Notes: generated by a model not told the origin, from the sequence alone. A stretch of 64,000 nucleotides of DNA from Anisus vortex (GCA_949126835.1 OX421494.1:55742358-55806357), one strand, 5' to 3'. Positions 10,356 through 22,319 are shown, counted from the first letter of the stretch. Made by a program: numbers and translations.

Positions 10356-10450
10356 GGCTACACTACGTAAACTATCTATCTAACTATATATAAATCAATC
10401 TATCAATAAATCAATCTATCCATCTATCCACGTATGTATCCATCTAAATA
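9985..10450. repeat. (TCTA)n tetranucleotide array, interrupted
   Basis: Two long pure blocks of TCTA units (about 10064-10141 and 10288-10353) set in degenerate TCTA/TCAA sequence. A similar array occurs at 22848 and a weaker one at 30395. Reads through these give meaningless Leu/Ser/Ile/Tyr peptides. Confidence 0.95.
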
Positions 10451-10521
10451 TCCATCTATCTGTATGTTTAAACATATATCTACAAATCTTTGTATAATCT
10501 ATTTGTCGGTTGTGATCATCA

Positions 10522-10523
<2 letters not shown>

Positions 10524-10588
<65 letters not shown>
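10524..10588. repeat. (CT)n dinucleotide array
   Basis: A run of CT dinucleotides with one GT interruption. The complementary strand is a pure purine tract. Confidence 0.95.
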
Positions 10589-11099
10589 AGTGTTTTCTTT
10601 TCATGCCAATTATAAATATCAGAAAATATAATCAAATTAAACATAAATATAAAAAAAAAATCATCGATCGACAAAAGGTATTTATGAATCTATTTGTAAT
10701 CTATCTATCTATCTTTTTATGTATATATCTATCTATTTTTCTATCTATCAAGAATCTAGATCGACCCCCCCCCCCCCCCACACACACATCTGAAAAACAG
10801 AAACGAAGATCATGTCATGGAAATAAAACATATTTTTGGGATAAACAAAAAATTGCAGACGGCAAAAAAAACTCAACAACAACCAACAACTGCTAATCAG
10901 ACGACAACGCACTATGGTCGGAATCTTGCAAATTCCAAGGAATTCCATATCATTTCCTTATAGCGAGTGGGAAATTTTTTTTTAAATATATTCCCAAAAG
11001 ACTAAAAAGAAAATATAATTTCGTGAATTGGTGAAATTGATGAATTCATAGAAAACTAATTGTTTTTGTAAAGTAATTTATGTATAAAGAAGGATGAAT

Positions 11100-11619
11100 A
11101 TGTCTAATCAGACCGTCATTGGATAATTGACCTTATTGTCTCATATTTTACTTTTTCGATCTCGCTTCCGGTTTTTACCCTTCCTAGCTGAGTGGTTGGC
11201 GTATCCGACTGCCATGCGTGCAACCTAAGTTCGATTCCCCACTAATACTATTCTTTCTAATTCTTTATTTCCGTTATTATTACTTAAAAAAAGATTGTAA
11301 AGAATTTCAGGACTTAAATTTTTCCTAAAATGTTTTCAAATAGTAATACCTAATAATTATATTTTATACACATGCGGGAGGCATCGGGTGTTCGATTCTC
11401 AACCAGGGATGTGCCCGGATAGTCCTAACTTTTGTTAGATAAAAAATAATTCCCTTTTTTTTAACACGATTACAATATTAATTTTAAATTACTTTCCTTA
11501 ATGTTTTCAGTTTATACTTTTTAACATTTTTATATCTTTCTGTAGGCCTACATTTTATATGTAGGCTAACTATAGGCCTCTGTATTTATTTACTCGGGCA
11601 ACGCCGGGGAATTAGCTTG
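11100..11619 (+). mobile_element. Helitron-like element with internal tRNA-like segment (copy)
   Basis: Same order as the complete copy at 26914-27376: a GACCTTATTGTCTCATATT-like block, a tRNA-like head (TAGCTGAGTGGTTGGCGTAT, then AGTTCGATTCC), T/A-rich DNA, and the terminus CGGGCAACGCCGGGGAATTA then GCTTG. The 5' end is blurred. Near 11375 a second B-box-like TTCGATTCTC suggests an internal duplication or a nested copy. Confidence 0.5.
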
Positions 11620-12611
11620 TGTTGGTATAAAGTGATGCATATTTTTAAAGAAATGTATTTGTGCATTTTTTATTGACACTGTTATTAAAGGTCTCAACGC
11701 TCGCCTTTACAAATCAGTAGCCTATGGTTTTATGGCAGGCCACCTTACGCATCGTATCGGCCACACAATGCAAAGGTGAGCCGCCGAAAACGAAAAAAAG
11801 AAAAAAAAGAAAAGCAACTCTTCAAGAAAATGACGTCATTCATAACGAAGTTGAAAACGATTAAAAGCGACACGTGTAGAAATCAAAGCGCGGTTACTCG
11901 CAAAGTTAAACAAATATTAGAATCATCTCCCCCTGCCCTATTTTTTTGTGTTTCCTTTTCAACGTGCTAATATTTCCAAAAGCTATTTAATATACACAGT
12001 ACGCCAGGTTAAAGGTCAACCTTTCAGTGATTTTTACATCTTTCTGTGCTATGTAAACATAAAAACAAAAAGTTGGAATCAACTTTTCAACGAGTCTAAT
12101 AAAAACTGACATTTTCACTTAGCCGTAAAATAGGTTTGTACGTTTTCGTGTGTGTGTGTCTCTCATCAGCCAGGAGATTGAGACTTCGAACAGATTTTTT
12201 TCTCTCCCCTTCTTTTCTTTTGTTATCTCCCCTTTTGCTCTCATTAGGAAAAGGTAATCCAGACGAGAAAAGAAAGAAAAAAAAATTGTGTGTGTGTGTG
12301 TTGAGAAGTTAACAATTTATCAACCATGAAATTCTTCGCATTTTTCAAAGACATTTTTTGTTTATTTTTTCGTGTTTTTTGTGTGTGCGAGGGTCGGGAG
12401 ATTGAAACGCAAACCTCTCAATTAGCAGATTACAAGAGTTGAGGTGATAATAGATCAAGCACTTTAGTCTAACTTAAATATAGATCTACGACTACGACAC
12501 AATCATCTACTAGATTTTCTCAACTCCCAAGCCTTTGGGGTTTAAAACATTTTCAAAATGCAGAAGTATATTCGAGAGGCGGATACGCGTAGGATGAAGA
12601 GGAAGGTTCGA

Positions 12612-13035
12612 TTCATTAATAATCTTCCTTTGAGTAATAATCTTCCCTTGAGCAATGATCTTCCTTTGAGCAATAATCTTCCATTGAGCATTAATCTACC
12701 TTTGGGCAATAATCTTCCATTGAGCATTAATCTACCTTTGAGCAATAATCTTCCATTGAGCATTAATCTACATTTGAGCAATAATCTTCAATTGAGCATT
12801 AATCTACCTTTGAGCAATAATCTTCCATTGAGCATTAATCTACCTTTGAGCAATAATCTTTCGTTGAGAAATAATCTTCCTTTGAGCAATAATCTTCCGC
12901 TGAGCAATAATCTTCCATTGAGCAATAATCTTTCGTTGAGAAATAATCTTCCTTTGAGCAATAATCTTCCATTGAGCAATACTCTTCAATTGAGCAATAA
13001 TGTTCCATTGAAGAATAATCTTGCACTGATCAATA
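12612..13035. repeat. 18-bp minisatellite (36-bp higher period), open in several frames
   Basis: Units such as AATAATCTTCCATTGAGC alternate with ATTAATCTACCTTTGAGC, giving an 18-bp basic and a 36-bp alternating period. Because 18 is divisible by three and the unit lacks stops, it reads as NNLPLS repeats on the plus strand. That 204-codon frame begins at 12558 and runs on into LINE-derived codons after 13030. I regard it as a minisatellite grown beside a LINE fragment, not as a proven gene. Confidence 0.85.
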
Positions 13036-13440
13036 CTATTTTAAGGAGGCTAGTTAAACCAATAGTTAAATCACTAAAACTAGAAACACTAGAGGACACT
13101 AGGGCAAAGAGTAAAGTAGTAATAATACACAAGGCATTAAATTATAACTTAGAAATACTAAATAAAAAATAACAATCTGTTGCAAAGCTCAGATAAACAG
13201 AAGGACTATAACACTTTCCTTATCCCTTAAGCGATAACAAATGCATATAAATACTCTTTCTTCCCGAGTGGCATCCGAGCTTTGAATGGGTTGCCTGAAC
13301 AAACCAGGAAAACCAGTAACTTAACATCATTTAAAACACTAATAAAATGCAGGTCTAGACACAGACCACGGATGAGCATAGGACGCAATAATCTTCTTTA
13401 AAGAGGAGCGTCTGTAATGTATAAGATATGATTAAGATAA
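13036..13440 (+). mobile_element. LINE 3' tail, family A
   Basis: Encodes the end of the element's last reading frame (a SKVVIIHKALNYNLEIL segment, then a frameshift, then TNAYKYSFFPSGI-like codons), followed by the untranslated GGACGCAATAATCTTCTTTA..GGAGCGTCTG and a TAAGATATGA tail. Its last codons are fused in frame to the 18-bp minisatellite. Confidence 0.7.
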
Positions 13441-14185
13441 CAAGCAATAATTTTCAAAATATAAGGACACTGTAACGTATAAAAAAAAATTATAGCCAAA
13501 TACTAAGATCCGAAACTTACACAGGCAGAAAGTTTAATCTTGCGCAGGTATTCTATTGTTGCTAGTTTGTTTATGTCTGAAGACGTGAAGTCTAGATTGA
13601 CCCAGACGGTCAGTACCAGTCAATAGTCCGACGAAGTAGCTGAAGGTGAAACAAATAATCGGCGAGCGAGCCAGAGTCTCCAACCTACAAACAGTCAGTA
13701 ATCATTTAAAAAAGAAACAGTTCAAAACACTATACAGTTGTGAGGTTTCATTGAATCATCCGAAACAAAAGAATCCGTAGTATTTACGATGATTGATCAT
13801 TGTTCGATTTGTATTTTAAAATACTTTATTTGGACTTTGTTTTTGTTCCTTTTGGTGGCTCTCTGGCAGGCTAAAAAAACAGAAAGCTGGCTGACCTACT
13901 TTCAGTTTTCCTATTTAACTGAAACCTAGTACATGAGCTCGTTGCCGATGATAAAAATTCTATCAAATATTACGCCACATCCTACAAAATCCTTCAAAAT
14001 CAGTTTCCTTTAAAAAAAAAATGACACATTATGATGGAAATTTTGAAAAATCTTTATAATAACTTAGATTTTGTTTGTGTTCTTTAAGTGGCGTAAAATC
14101 TTCTGAAGGCTAATTGATCCACTTTCCTTATTTCAATAGACTTGAAACTTGGCACATGTACTGATTGCCCATGAAAACATATTCT

Positions 14186-14560
14186 TCTTCTTCATTACAC
14201 TGTGGAGACCCCGTTATAACCAAGGAAAAAGTCCACAATGTAAGGATACGTTGATTAGTGAATGCTCTGAGATCAATAGTGTGCAATACTACTTAGCCTA
14301 TAGTATTTATAACATACAAGCAAGAGTATTAAGTTTAAGCCGACGACGAAGTTTCATTTATTAGTCCAACCCTTTGAGAGATGACTTGAAAGTCGGCACG
14401 ATGGAGGCTTGGTCTAATGAGTTCCACACAGTCTAATGGCTGACGGGAAAAAAAAAAGAATATTTGTAAACGTCGATCTTGCTTGCAGTTTGAGCCGATG
14501 ACCATCTGATAGAGCGGGACACTTGTTGGATGAGACCTGGCTGTGTGACATGTCGACGTG
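14186..14560 (-). mobile_element. LINE 3' fragment, family B (reverse)
   Basis: On the minus strand, DGHRLKLQARSTFTN..FFPSAIRL, then a shift, then codons for the SIVPTFKSSLKG-like end, a stop, and a 3' untranslated end GGGGTCTCCACAGTGTAATG with a GAA-rich tail. This parallels the plus-strand copy at 16900-17440 step by step. It is a 5'-truncated dead insertion. Confidence 0.7.
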
Positions 14561-15389
14561 ACTATGATCTATTCTATCCACTCTTCCTCCCACCGCCCAC
14601 TGGCTCCCATCCCTACTAGGACAAGATGTCAATATTGGCAGAACATTGGGTAATTATTGGGCCAAAATAATGTGCTGCTGGAACTTGAGCAAAACAATAC
14701 GTATATTTTTATTATTTTTTACAGATTCATTTCACTGTATCATCCTTCTCCAGTTGTATTGGTCCCGAACGTAATAAGGGAGTGTGTGGCTGGAAAGTTA
14801 CTTCTGCCCTTTTCAACGATAATTACGAACACAATCTGTCAAACGGAAATGAAAGAGAGAAAAAAAACACACATACACACGCATCAGTTTTTGGAAAACA
14901 AACTTTGATGTTAATAGCAGTGCAAGTGTCAAAGGTAGAAAAAAAAAGTGCGGCAATGTATTAATACGCGTCCTAAAGCTATCTGCCAGATTTAAAGCCG
15001 GTGGATTTAACATTAAGGCGCAGGTGGCCGGTGGTGTCTGTGGAAGATTACTTCCACAGTGGTGGGGTGTGGGGGCTGTGGATGTTAACGCACGTAGTCC
15101 TTCCTATTTTTTATACAGCGAAGTGTTTATGAGTTCTAAGGCGGCGCTTAAAGGGATTGTGTGGCCAGAACATTGTTCTAACTGATTTTTAAATTCCTGG
15201 ACGGATGTTGGGTGATCTGTCTTGGAGATTTGATTCGATGTTTAATTAATACTGGTAATACAACGACCTGCCGAGGGACCACGAAAGTTAAAAAGTCAAT
15301 TTTTTGTAAAATACCCACGCCATTAAGCCCTTTCATTAAGTTCGTGCTTGCAACACTCTTCAGGCGTAGTGAATAGCAGGGACGTGCGT

Positions 15390-16140
15390 TTGTGAGTAAC
15401 GAATACACAGGGCTACATAAGTGAGTAACGATTGAACAGAACAACATATGTGAGCAACGATTGCACAAAGCAACTAGTGGCGTAGCTAGGGGAGGGGGGG
15501 GGTCCCAATTCGAAAGTCCACCCGGGCCGCTACTTGAGGGGTGCCCCCAAAGGAGTGTCCGAATGGTTTTTTTCTCATGACATAATGTCGAATGTCGAAA
15601 TGCAGGGGCCCCTAGAGAGGCCAAGCCCTCCGGACCCCCAAATCCCTAGCAACGGCACTGAAAGCAACATATGTGAGCAACGATTGCACAGAGCAACATA
15701 AGTGAGTAACGATTGAACAGAACAACATAAGTGAGTAACGATTGCACAGAACAACATAAGTGAGTAACGATTGCACAGAGCAACATAAGTGAGTAACGAT
15801 TGCACAGAGCAATATATGTTAGCAACGATTGCACAGAACAACATTTGTGAGTAACGGTTGCACAGAACAATATGTGTGAGTAACGGTTGCACAAAGCAAC
15901 ATATGTGAGCAACGATTGCACAGAGCAATATATGTGAGCAACGATTGCACAGAACAATATGTGTGAGTAACGGTTGCACAAAGCAACATATGTGAGCAAC
16001 GATTGCACAGAGCAATATATGTGAGCAACGATTGCACAGAGCAACCTATGTAAGTAACGATTGCACAGAGCAACGTATGTGAGTAACGATTGCACAGAGC
16101 AATATATGTGAGCAACAATTGCACAGAGCAATATATTATA
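15390..16140. repeat. 29-bp minisatellite, split by a miniature transposon
   Basis: The unit is close to GTGAGCAACGATTGCACAGA plus GCAATATAT, repeated about 19 times outside the insertion at 15475-15660. A 29-bp period without stops leaves all three minus-strand frames open, which explains several overlapping artefact frames. The copies directly abut each other. Confidence 0.9.
15475..15660. mobile_element. 186-bp MITE (GTGGCGTAGCTAGGG ends) inside the minisatellite
   Basis: The left end is AGTGGCGTAGCTAGGG and the right end CCCTAGCAACGGCACTG, imperfect inverted repeats. The flanks are a perfect 8-bp duplication, AAAGCAAC, which is itself part of the minisatellite unit. So the array existed first and the element, of hAT-like duplication length, landed in it. 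Confidence 0.85.
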
Positions 16141-16429
16141 TAAATAGGCCACTACGCAGAACGCAAAGTATTTATTAAAAGATCTAAAAATAACGTGGTG
16201 ATATTTTTAGACTTTTTAATGCGGCACATTTCACTGGAACGCATGCAGGTATTTTCTCTTCAGGCATTTTATGATACAATACTCTGAAAATAAGGGCCGC
16301 CAAGCCAAGTCAACCCACCTTCCGCCCAATGGCTGATATTTTTTCAAGGGCGCACTGTAGCCCAGATGTGTTGGGTTGGAGCCAGTGTAAGGCGAAACGA
16401 CGGAACGCATTTTTTATAGCTCTTTTGAT

Positions 16430-16630
16430 TTTATTCCCCACATGCAACGCTGTGATACCGAGTGGCATCCAGGCATGGAAATGGGTTGTCTGAACAGTTC
16501 AGGAAAACCCAAAACCTAACATCATTTTTTAAGACACTAACAAAAATGATGGACTAGACTCAGACCACAGATGAGCGTAGGGACGCAATGATCTTTCTTA
16601 AAGAAGGAGCGTCTTTAATATACAAGATAA
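16430..16630 (+). mobile_element. LINE 3' tail, family A
   Basis: GAGTGGCATCCAGGCATGG and GGTTGTCTGAACAGTTCAGG, then ACGCAATGATC..GAAGGAGCGTCT and a TACAAGATAAGATAA tail. A short diverged copy of the tail seen at 31095-31500. Confidence 0.7.
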
Positions 16631-16899
16631 GATAACTTTGCCAAAATATATTACCCGAATAGTTTACTCAGATTTGACGGACATCGGGCATCAGTTGTTA
16701 AAAGTGCAGTCGGTAGGGCATTCCTACTGGGAGCACAATCCCTTTGATGACTAAAGGAAGTGAACCTTCTCGGTTAACCCATTTTCACTCAATGATATCG
16801 GAAAAATAACTTTCCCCACAGTTTATGTCGTTAAAACGGCGCCAACACTAAACATATAACCAACACCAACAATAGTTTTTGTATACGTTGTATTATATG

Positions 16900-17440
16900 T
16901 TACGGCCAAAGCCCGAAGTGCGGCAAGATCGCGAAGCCCAACGTCGAGCGGCACGTCGTATCGTACAGGACTACGGCCTTAAAACTAGCGCCTCAGCTTT
17001 GGTGGCCCAACTCCAACTGGAGCCCCTACATCATCGCAGAGCGATAAACAAGGCCACCACTATTTACAAGATCGTGAACCGCCACGTGGAAATGTCCACT
17101 CAGCCAGGCCGAATCCAACAGGTGTCCCGCTCTACCCGAGGCCATCAGCTCAAGCTGCATGTCCCACATGCACGCACCGACGTCTACAAATATTCTTTTT
17201 TTCCGTCAGCCATTAGGCTGTGGAACACCCTGGATCAGGCCTCCATCACTGCCCCTACAGTTCAGGCTTTTAAATCGTCACTGAAGGGCTGGTCTAAAAA
17301 CCTAAAGTGACACTCTGTCATCTGTTTATAATTGTTGTTTGTGATGCTTTTTATTTTATGTGTATTTAAATTGTGGACTCTTTCCTCGGTTCTAACGGGG
17401 TCTCCACAGTATTATTATGAAGAAGAAGAAGTGGCTGAAA
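16900..17440 (+). mobile_element. LINE 3' end, family B, with C-terminal RT remnant
   Basis: About 130 codons from near 16912 to a stop at 17308 form the C-terminal end of a non-LTR retrotransposon ORF2. They include QRRAARRIVQDYG, LEPLHHRRAINKAT and FFPSAIRLWNTLDQ, motifs that follow the reverse-transcriptase thumb region in many LINEs. A 3' untranslated stretch ends GGGGTCTCCACAGTATTATT with an AAGAAGAAG tail. The upstream RT domain is absent, so this is a 5'-truncated insertion. The frame is intact, which suggests a fairly recent one. Confidence 0.8.
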
Positions 17441-17639
17441 ATCCCTGGCCAATATCCGATGTGCTGGTGCAAGAATGTTCGGTAGGCGGCACAGGTGTGA
17501 TGGCTGCTTGCATATGGTAGCAATGACAGTGATACGTACGCTGTGAAGATAATTTTCTGTTCATCTGCTGCTTTTCAGATAAAGTCCTGCCGAAGTGGTC
17601 ACTAACTATTAAGGAAATTAATAATCACACGATTTAGTA

Positions 17640-17868
17640 ATCTATCTACCTGGATAAAAACACCATTTGCGTCATAAATTGACTGGATGGTGTATGCGAG
17701 TCGAGGATTGACTTTTGATAAGCCACAAAGGTGGTAAGGCAGAAGCGACCGTATTTTTATCCAGCCATTGTCCGCGCGGTCTAGTTTCATGTGTTGTATA
17801 AACATGGGTGAGGCCGCCAGTCGCAATGAGATACCCTTGAGATAACACTACTGCACCAATAAACTGAG
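17640..17868 (-). pseudogene. Possible broken Kelch-like coding fragment
   Basis: Two overlapping minus-strand frames each look protein-like over about 60 codons. One has GAVVLSQGYLIATGGLTHVY, a Gly-Gly pattern as in Kelch repeats. The other has DRADNGWIKIRSLLPYHLCG, with the N-x-W and L-P spacing of the next Kelch strand. The switch between frames would be a frameshift near 17790. A CAG/GTAGAT donor-like site follows. The Kelch assignment is weak. Confidence 0.25.
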
Positions 17869-17870
17869 GC

Positions 17871-18566
17871 GGTACTTGACTTTTTGGCGCGGGACGTTTT
17901 GGCGCGAGCCGTTTTGGCGCGGGACGTTTTGGCGCGAGGAAATAATTGAGAAAAACATTTTTTTTTGTTGTATTATAAATGAAACTAATAATAATAAATA
18001 ATAACAATTTAAAACGATGTAGGCCTACTTTAATGCATTTATAGGACACTCAAACTTTGTTTTTTATATATGCATAAAGACTTAAGTATCTATTTGCATA
18101 AAATGTTTATCTATTTATCTGTTTATGTATATCTATGTCGTCTTAATAAGGACGTTGTTTTTTTTTATTTTTATTAAACCCCAAGAACGTTAGGCCTGTA
18201 ATAGGCCTATATGCGAAAATTACGCGTGCTAGTATTTCAACAAAATTCTAATAACTACACATGTTCATGAAGTAACTCAGTGGCCACACATTTCAAATAA
18301 CTTGACTGTTGTAAAATAGTTGGGAGTGATTAAAACCAGGGTCAATCGTAGACAAGATGGTCAGAGAATTATTGATATTTGTTTCATTTAATATACACAC
18401 AATATTGTTTTCATCAAATGGAGTTATTAAGTTAATTTGATTTTAATGATGTGATGTGTTTTCAGTCCATCGCGCCAAAACGTCCTGCGCCAAAACGGCT
18501 GCGCCAAAACGTCCGTCGCGCCAAAACGGTCGCGCCAAAACGGCTGCGCCCAAACGTCCTGCTTCG
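17871..18566. mobile_element. 696-bp element with GCGCCAAAACG repeat termini and 9-bp duplication
   Basis: The left end holds four copies of TTTTGGCGCG (17880-17939) separated by GGACG or AGCCG. The right end holds the reverse-oriented counterpart, six copies of GCGCCAAAACG (18475-18556). The interior is AT-rich and non-coding. Direct repeats AACTGAGGC flank both sides (17862-17870 and 18567-18575). Long, internally repetitive inverted ends with a 9-bp duplication fit a non-autonomous Mutator-like or foldback element. Confidence 0.7.
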
Positions 18567-19032
18567 AACTGAGGCATTTGACTTACACATATACCGAGCA
18601 TCGGTTGTTAATTATTTTGATTTGTGTACATGTGTGTTCTAGGTACTGTAGATTATAAGCGGTGTTCCAACAAATATAAATATCGTGCATCGATTCCAAT
18701 AGCGCTAAAGAATAAGTTCTGCTATCACGTCTATAGACGAACAAGCCAATTTTGTTTTGATGAGTAGAAAGTGCCCGTAGGGACAGTACAATTACTGGGG
18801 GCATTCAGGCTCCGATTAAGCGCGCGACAACGGGCACCCTGCTGGCCACCCCATCCCCTGTCACAACATGACACTGCCTATGTTACTTTGGGTTTCATTG
18901 TGAGTATTGTATTCCTCGGCACAGGTTTGTATAAAAGTCTATATGTATTTAACTGGGGCTGTAAGATGCTGTATCCCATGTAGCGGCGTTTCAATTTCAA
19001 TAAATTCGTATTATTGTTCTGTAGGTTATCCC

Positions 19033-19365
19033 ATGGTTTCTACTGACGAGACTATTATACTGGACGAAGTTGGCGTACATGTAAATGCGGAACCAACATT
19101 GGATATGAAAACTGTGTTCTTAGATACTTTAAATACGTTAATGCAAGAAAAAGCTATTAATAGCTTGATCATCAGCAGAGAAAAATACTGTTCTTTTCTA
19201 GAGGACGTTAAAATAAACAGGCTAAAGCAAAGCAGAAAAAAGAAAGTGTTGACTATCGTCGACTAAGAAAGTATGACGTATTGAAGTTGATGGCAAAGAA
19301 AAACTTATTGTGCCAGTAACAAAAGACAATAGCGTTTTTTTGTATTATGTGCACACAGAAGAGTA
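19033..19365 (+). pseudogene. KRBA2-like / integrase-family N-terminal relic
   Basis: Three successive frames together resemble the region before the integrase core of KRAB-A domain-containing protein 2-like genes, which are domesticated or transposon-derived: a helical stretch around FLDTLNTLMQEKAINSLIIS, then YRRLRKYDV, then EVDGKEKLIVPVTKDNSVFL and YYVHTEE. Frame changes near 19256 and 19285 break it, and the integrase core that should follow is absent. A TTCTGTAG acceptor-like site precedes it at 19023. The family assignment is from memory of the motif order and needs a search. Confidence 0.45.
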
Positions 19366-19602
19366 ATAGACGAACAGGACTGATTTTGTATAAATAAAGA
19401 TGGATAATTTACTAGAATAAACTAATTTGACTGATTTTGTAATTTAGTATAATTAATAATCAATATAGGCCTTATGTGATAATTACGGTATACAAACACT
19501 CAAGATCTGCTCACGGCTTTCTTAATCGTACTTTGGCCGATCTCTCTGGCCGTTTCTCGAACTGGCCGGCAAATGTCCGAAATAAAGAAAATATCGGGCA
19601 TT

Positions 19603-19728
19603 GGCCGGTCAAATATGAAGTCGTATTAGCCACTTCGCGATCTGGCCGGTCAAATATGAGGTGATATTAGCCACTTCGCGATCTGGCCGGTCAAATATGA
19701 GGTGATATTAGCCACTTCGCGATCTGGC
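19603..19728. repeat. 41-bp tandem repeat, 3 copies, GC-rich edges
   Basis: The unit starts GGCCGGTCAAATATGAGGTG and ends CCACTTCGCGATCT. Isolated GGCCGG and CTGGCC blocks continue on both sides (19550-19745), so the unit probably grew from a GGCCGGTC-rich sequence. Confidence 0.85.
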
Positions 19729-20155
19729 CGCGGTCTGGCCGACTTCGGGCGTTGGTCGTAATTTATAATATATATCATCTTCTCTTATCTGTATAAGTTG
19801 TTATAAGAACATTGACTATTGGAAATTGTTTCTAAACCTATGATCCGTATCTACATCTAGATCACTTATGGTTCAAACCTTGTTTCTCTAAATCCGTAGA
19901 AACGGGAAGAGAATTATAGACTACTCCAGATTGTTTTTTTCCCGAATGTCGGGTCGGAAACCGTTGCCGGGTTAAGAAAGCTAAAACAAAATATCCAAAT
20001 CTAGGAAAGACTATTGTGGTGTACATAGACACATACAATAGCTTATTTCGCCACATGTGGTTAATCTTGTGGAATTTGAATAATACAGTTTTAGCCACAT
20101 CCCACAAGCATAGACGTCCCCCTATATCTTTGTACATGATACATTTTCAGGAAAT

Positions 20156-20361
20156 AGTTCGTTTATATTACTTGTTATGTATAGGCTACTATCGTTTATA
20201 TTACTTGTTATGTATAGGCTACTATCGTTTATATTACTTGTTATGTATAGGCTACTATCGTTTATATTACTTGTTATGTATAGGCTACTATCGTTTATAT
20301 TACTTGTTATGTATAGGCTACTATCGTTTATATTACTTGTTATGTATAGGCTACTATATTC
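20156..20361. repeat. 33-bp tandem repeat, 6 copies
   Basis: The unit is TCGTTTATATTACTTGTTAT plus GTATAGGCTACTA. The copies are essentially identical, so expansion is recent. It directly abuts the SINE at 20369. Confidence 0.95.
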
Positions 20362-20368
20362 GACTATG

Positions 20369-20632
20369 GGATACGGTGGCCGAGCTTCAGCGCGTTCGAT
20401 TGGCGTACTGGAGGTCCTGGGTTCGAATCCTCGTGAAGGATTTGTTCCCGAGACTGGAGAGGGGGGTGTGTCCATGAGTCTACACAGCTCATGATGGGTA
20501 CTAGGAAACCTGACATTAGTTGGGGTAAAGTAAAGGCGGCTGGGCATTGTGCTGGCCACACAATTCCCCTAGTATACCGTGGCCACAGAAACTGGTGAAC
20601 GCTGCTGGTCCGACGGGTACTTTACTAGTATC
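20369..20632 (+). mobile_element. tRNA-derived SINE, family 1, full length
   Basis: The best-preserved copy: head GGTGGCCGAGCTTCAGCGCG with GGGTTCGAATCCTCG, body with GATGGGTACTAGG, GGGGTAAAGTAAAGGCGGC, GTGCTGGCCACACAATTCC and CCGTGGCCACAGAAACTGG, and the end GGTCCGACGGGTACTTTACT. Use it to define the family in this window. Confidence 0.85.
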
Positions 20633-20699
20633 TGCGGTTAACACATGAGTCCGCCACAAAGTTAAAAAAATACAGATAACTGGTTCATGCGGAAACAAA

Positions 20700-22310
20700 G
20701 TTTGGGAAAAACTGAACTACAGTACAGAATAAAGCAAAAATGTAAGTGGAAAAAAGGAGAGAATTGAGTGTGGACATTCGGATTTTTCCGTTTTTCGTTC
20801 TAAGAACTGTTTTTTTTTTAAAAAGCTTTTTTTTTTCGCCTCAAAAAATAAATAAAACTGTAATCATAACGTAAATAGTAAGATGGATGCAAGCGACTAG
20901 ATCTAGCAATAATTCTAGATTAGAAAGAGTACATTTTGTCTAGTGCAGTAAACACGAAACCATTTACTATAACATTATAGGCCTATACCGCGTTATTTGT
21001 TGAGACAAAGCAATGTACGAAATGCGTTTTGGCTAATTAAATAAAAGTAAATACTTACATTGAGCTTTAAGAAAACACACAACTCTCCACGTTTTTTTAG
21101 CTTCAGCTATAGCTTGCCTCCAGCTATAAATAGCAAGTATTTTGAACTTGATTAGCGTGGTACTATTTTTGCCGTTATATCATGAAATAATTAATAGTAT
21201 TGATCGTGTTATACAGATCAGAATAAAAATCGCTCTAGGATTTCTCTATAAAAATCTTCTTCATATATATAAGTAAGAATTGTGTCCATTATACAAATTT
21301 AAAGTGAACTAGTCTAACAAGAGAGAAACTTTGTTCATTAAATTTGTCGGCATAGTCGATTGCACGTTTTTTTGTAATGGTTTTTTTTAGCCTTTACTTT
21401 TTAAATGGGTAGAGACACACACAAACAATTTGGCGCAGGTAGCTAGATCTAGCTGTAACCAAAAAAAGCACGAAATTTTAAAAGCTATTAGCACTCACGC
21501 GGGTAAATATCACAATCGCACTGTGTGACTAGTTGTACACCAGTTGTAGAAATTGTGAATAGTACCAAAAGAATTTCTGCCCCCACCCTCCTTGCCCCAA
21601 ATTTCGGCTTAGCACCTTTTCTTTATTTTTCTCTTTCCTACCTCTACCAGAAAGTCACTTGCCGCGATTATTCAGTTTAAGATGAAAATCTACGGTACAC
21701 CATTTATGCCATATTTCACATTAAAAAAAAAAATAATGTTCGTGATGTTTAACTCGTTGAATGCTTAGTACAGATGATAAGAGCAATAGAATATAGAATG
21801 TAAGTAATTTCTATTCTTATAAGTTTCTGTGCTTACGTATAAATAATTCTTTTATATTGTTTAAAATTTGCTAAAAAAGACGTAACTTATGTAATCAAGT
21901 CAAATTTCCATTTGTTTGGATCAATTAAGTAATCTTATGTTTCATATCTTAATGTGAGAAAAGATATATTTCGTAATGTTATACATTATTAACCGTAATG
22001 CAGAGTAGTGCACACAGTTCTAAAAATAACTACGCTCTTACAAGAAGTGGGTGCAGGTGTTTCAATAATTTAAGCCACATTTTCATTCGTCTTTGTAGTA
22101 TATTTTTTTAGTATAACTCTTAACACACATTCGGGCCAGGCTAGGTGTTCACGTCAAATAAGATTATTACGTACACTGGAATGAACACAATTTTATTTTA
22201 TCACTGGCGCTATCAGAGCAAAATTAGGTCACTCACCTGGCATCACGGTTCCATCAACACAACACACGAACGCACATGTCTACAGACCTATCCATCCATC
22301 AACCTACTAA
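20700..22310. other. No gene seen; AT-rich unique sequence
   Basis: No open frame with coding character, no tandem array and no recognisable transposon end on either strand. Homopolymer T and A runs are frequent. Confidence 0.5.
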
Positions 22311-22319
22311 ACAGAGTTA

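Noticed and set aside
15390..16140. CRISPR-like array of 29-bp repeats.
   Set aside because: The 29-bp units abut without spacers, the DNA is animal, and no cas genes are present.
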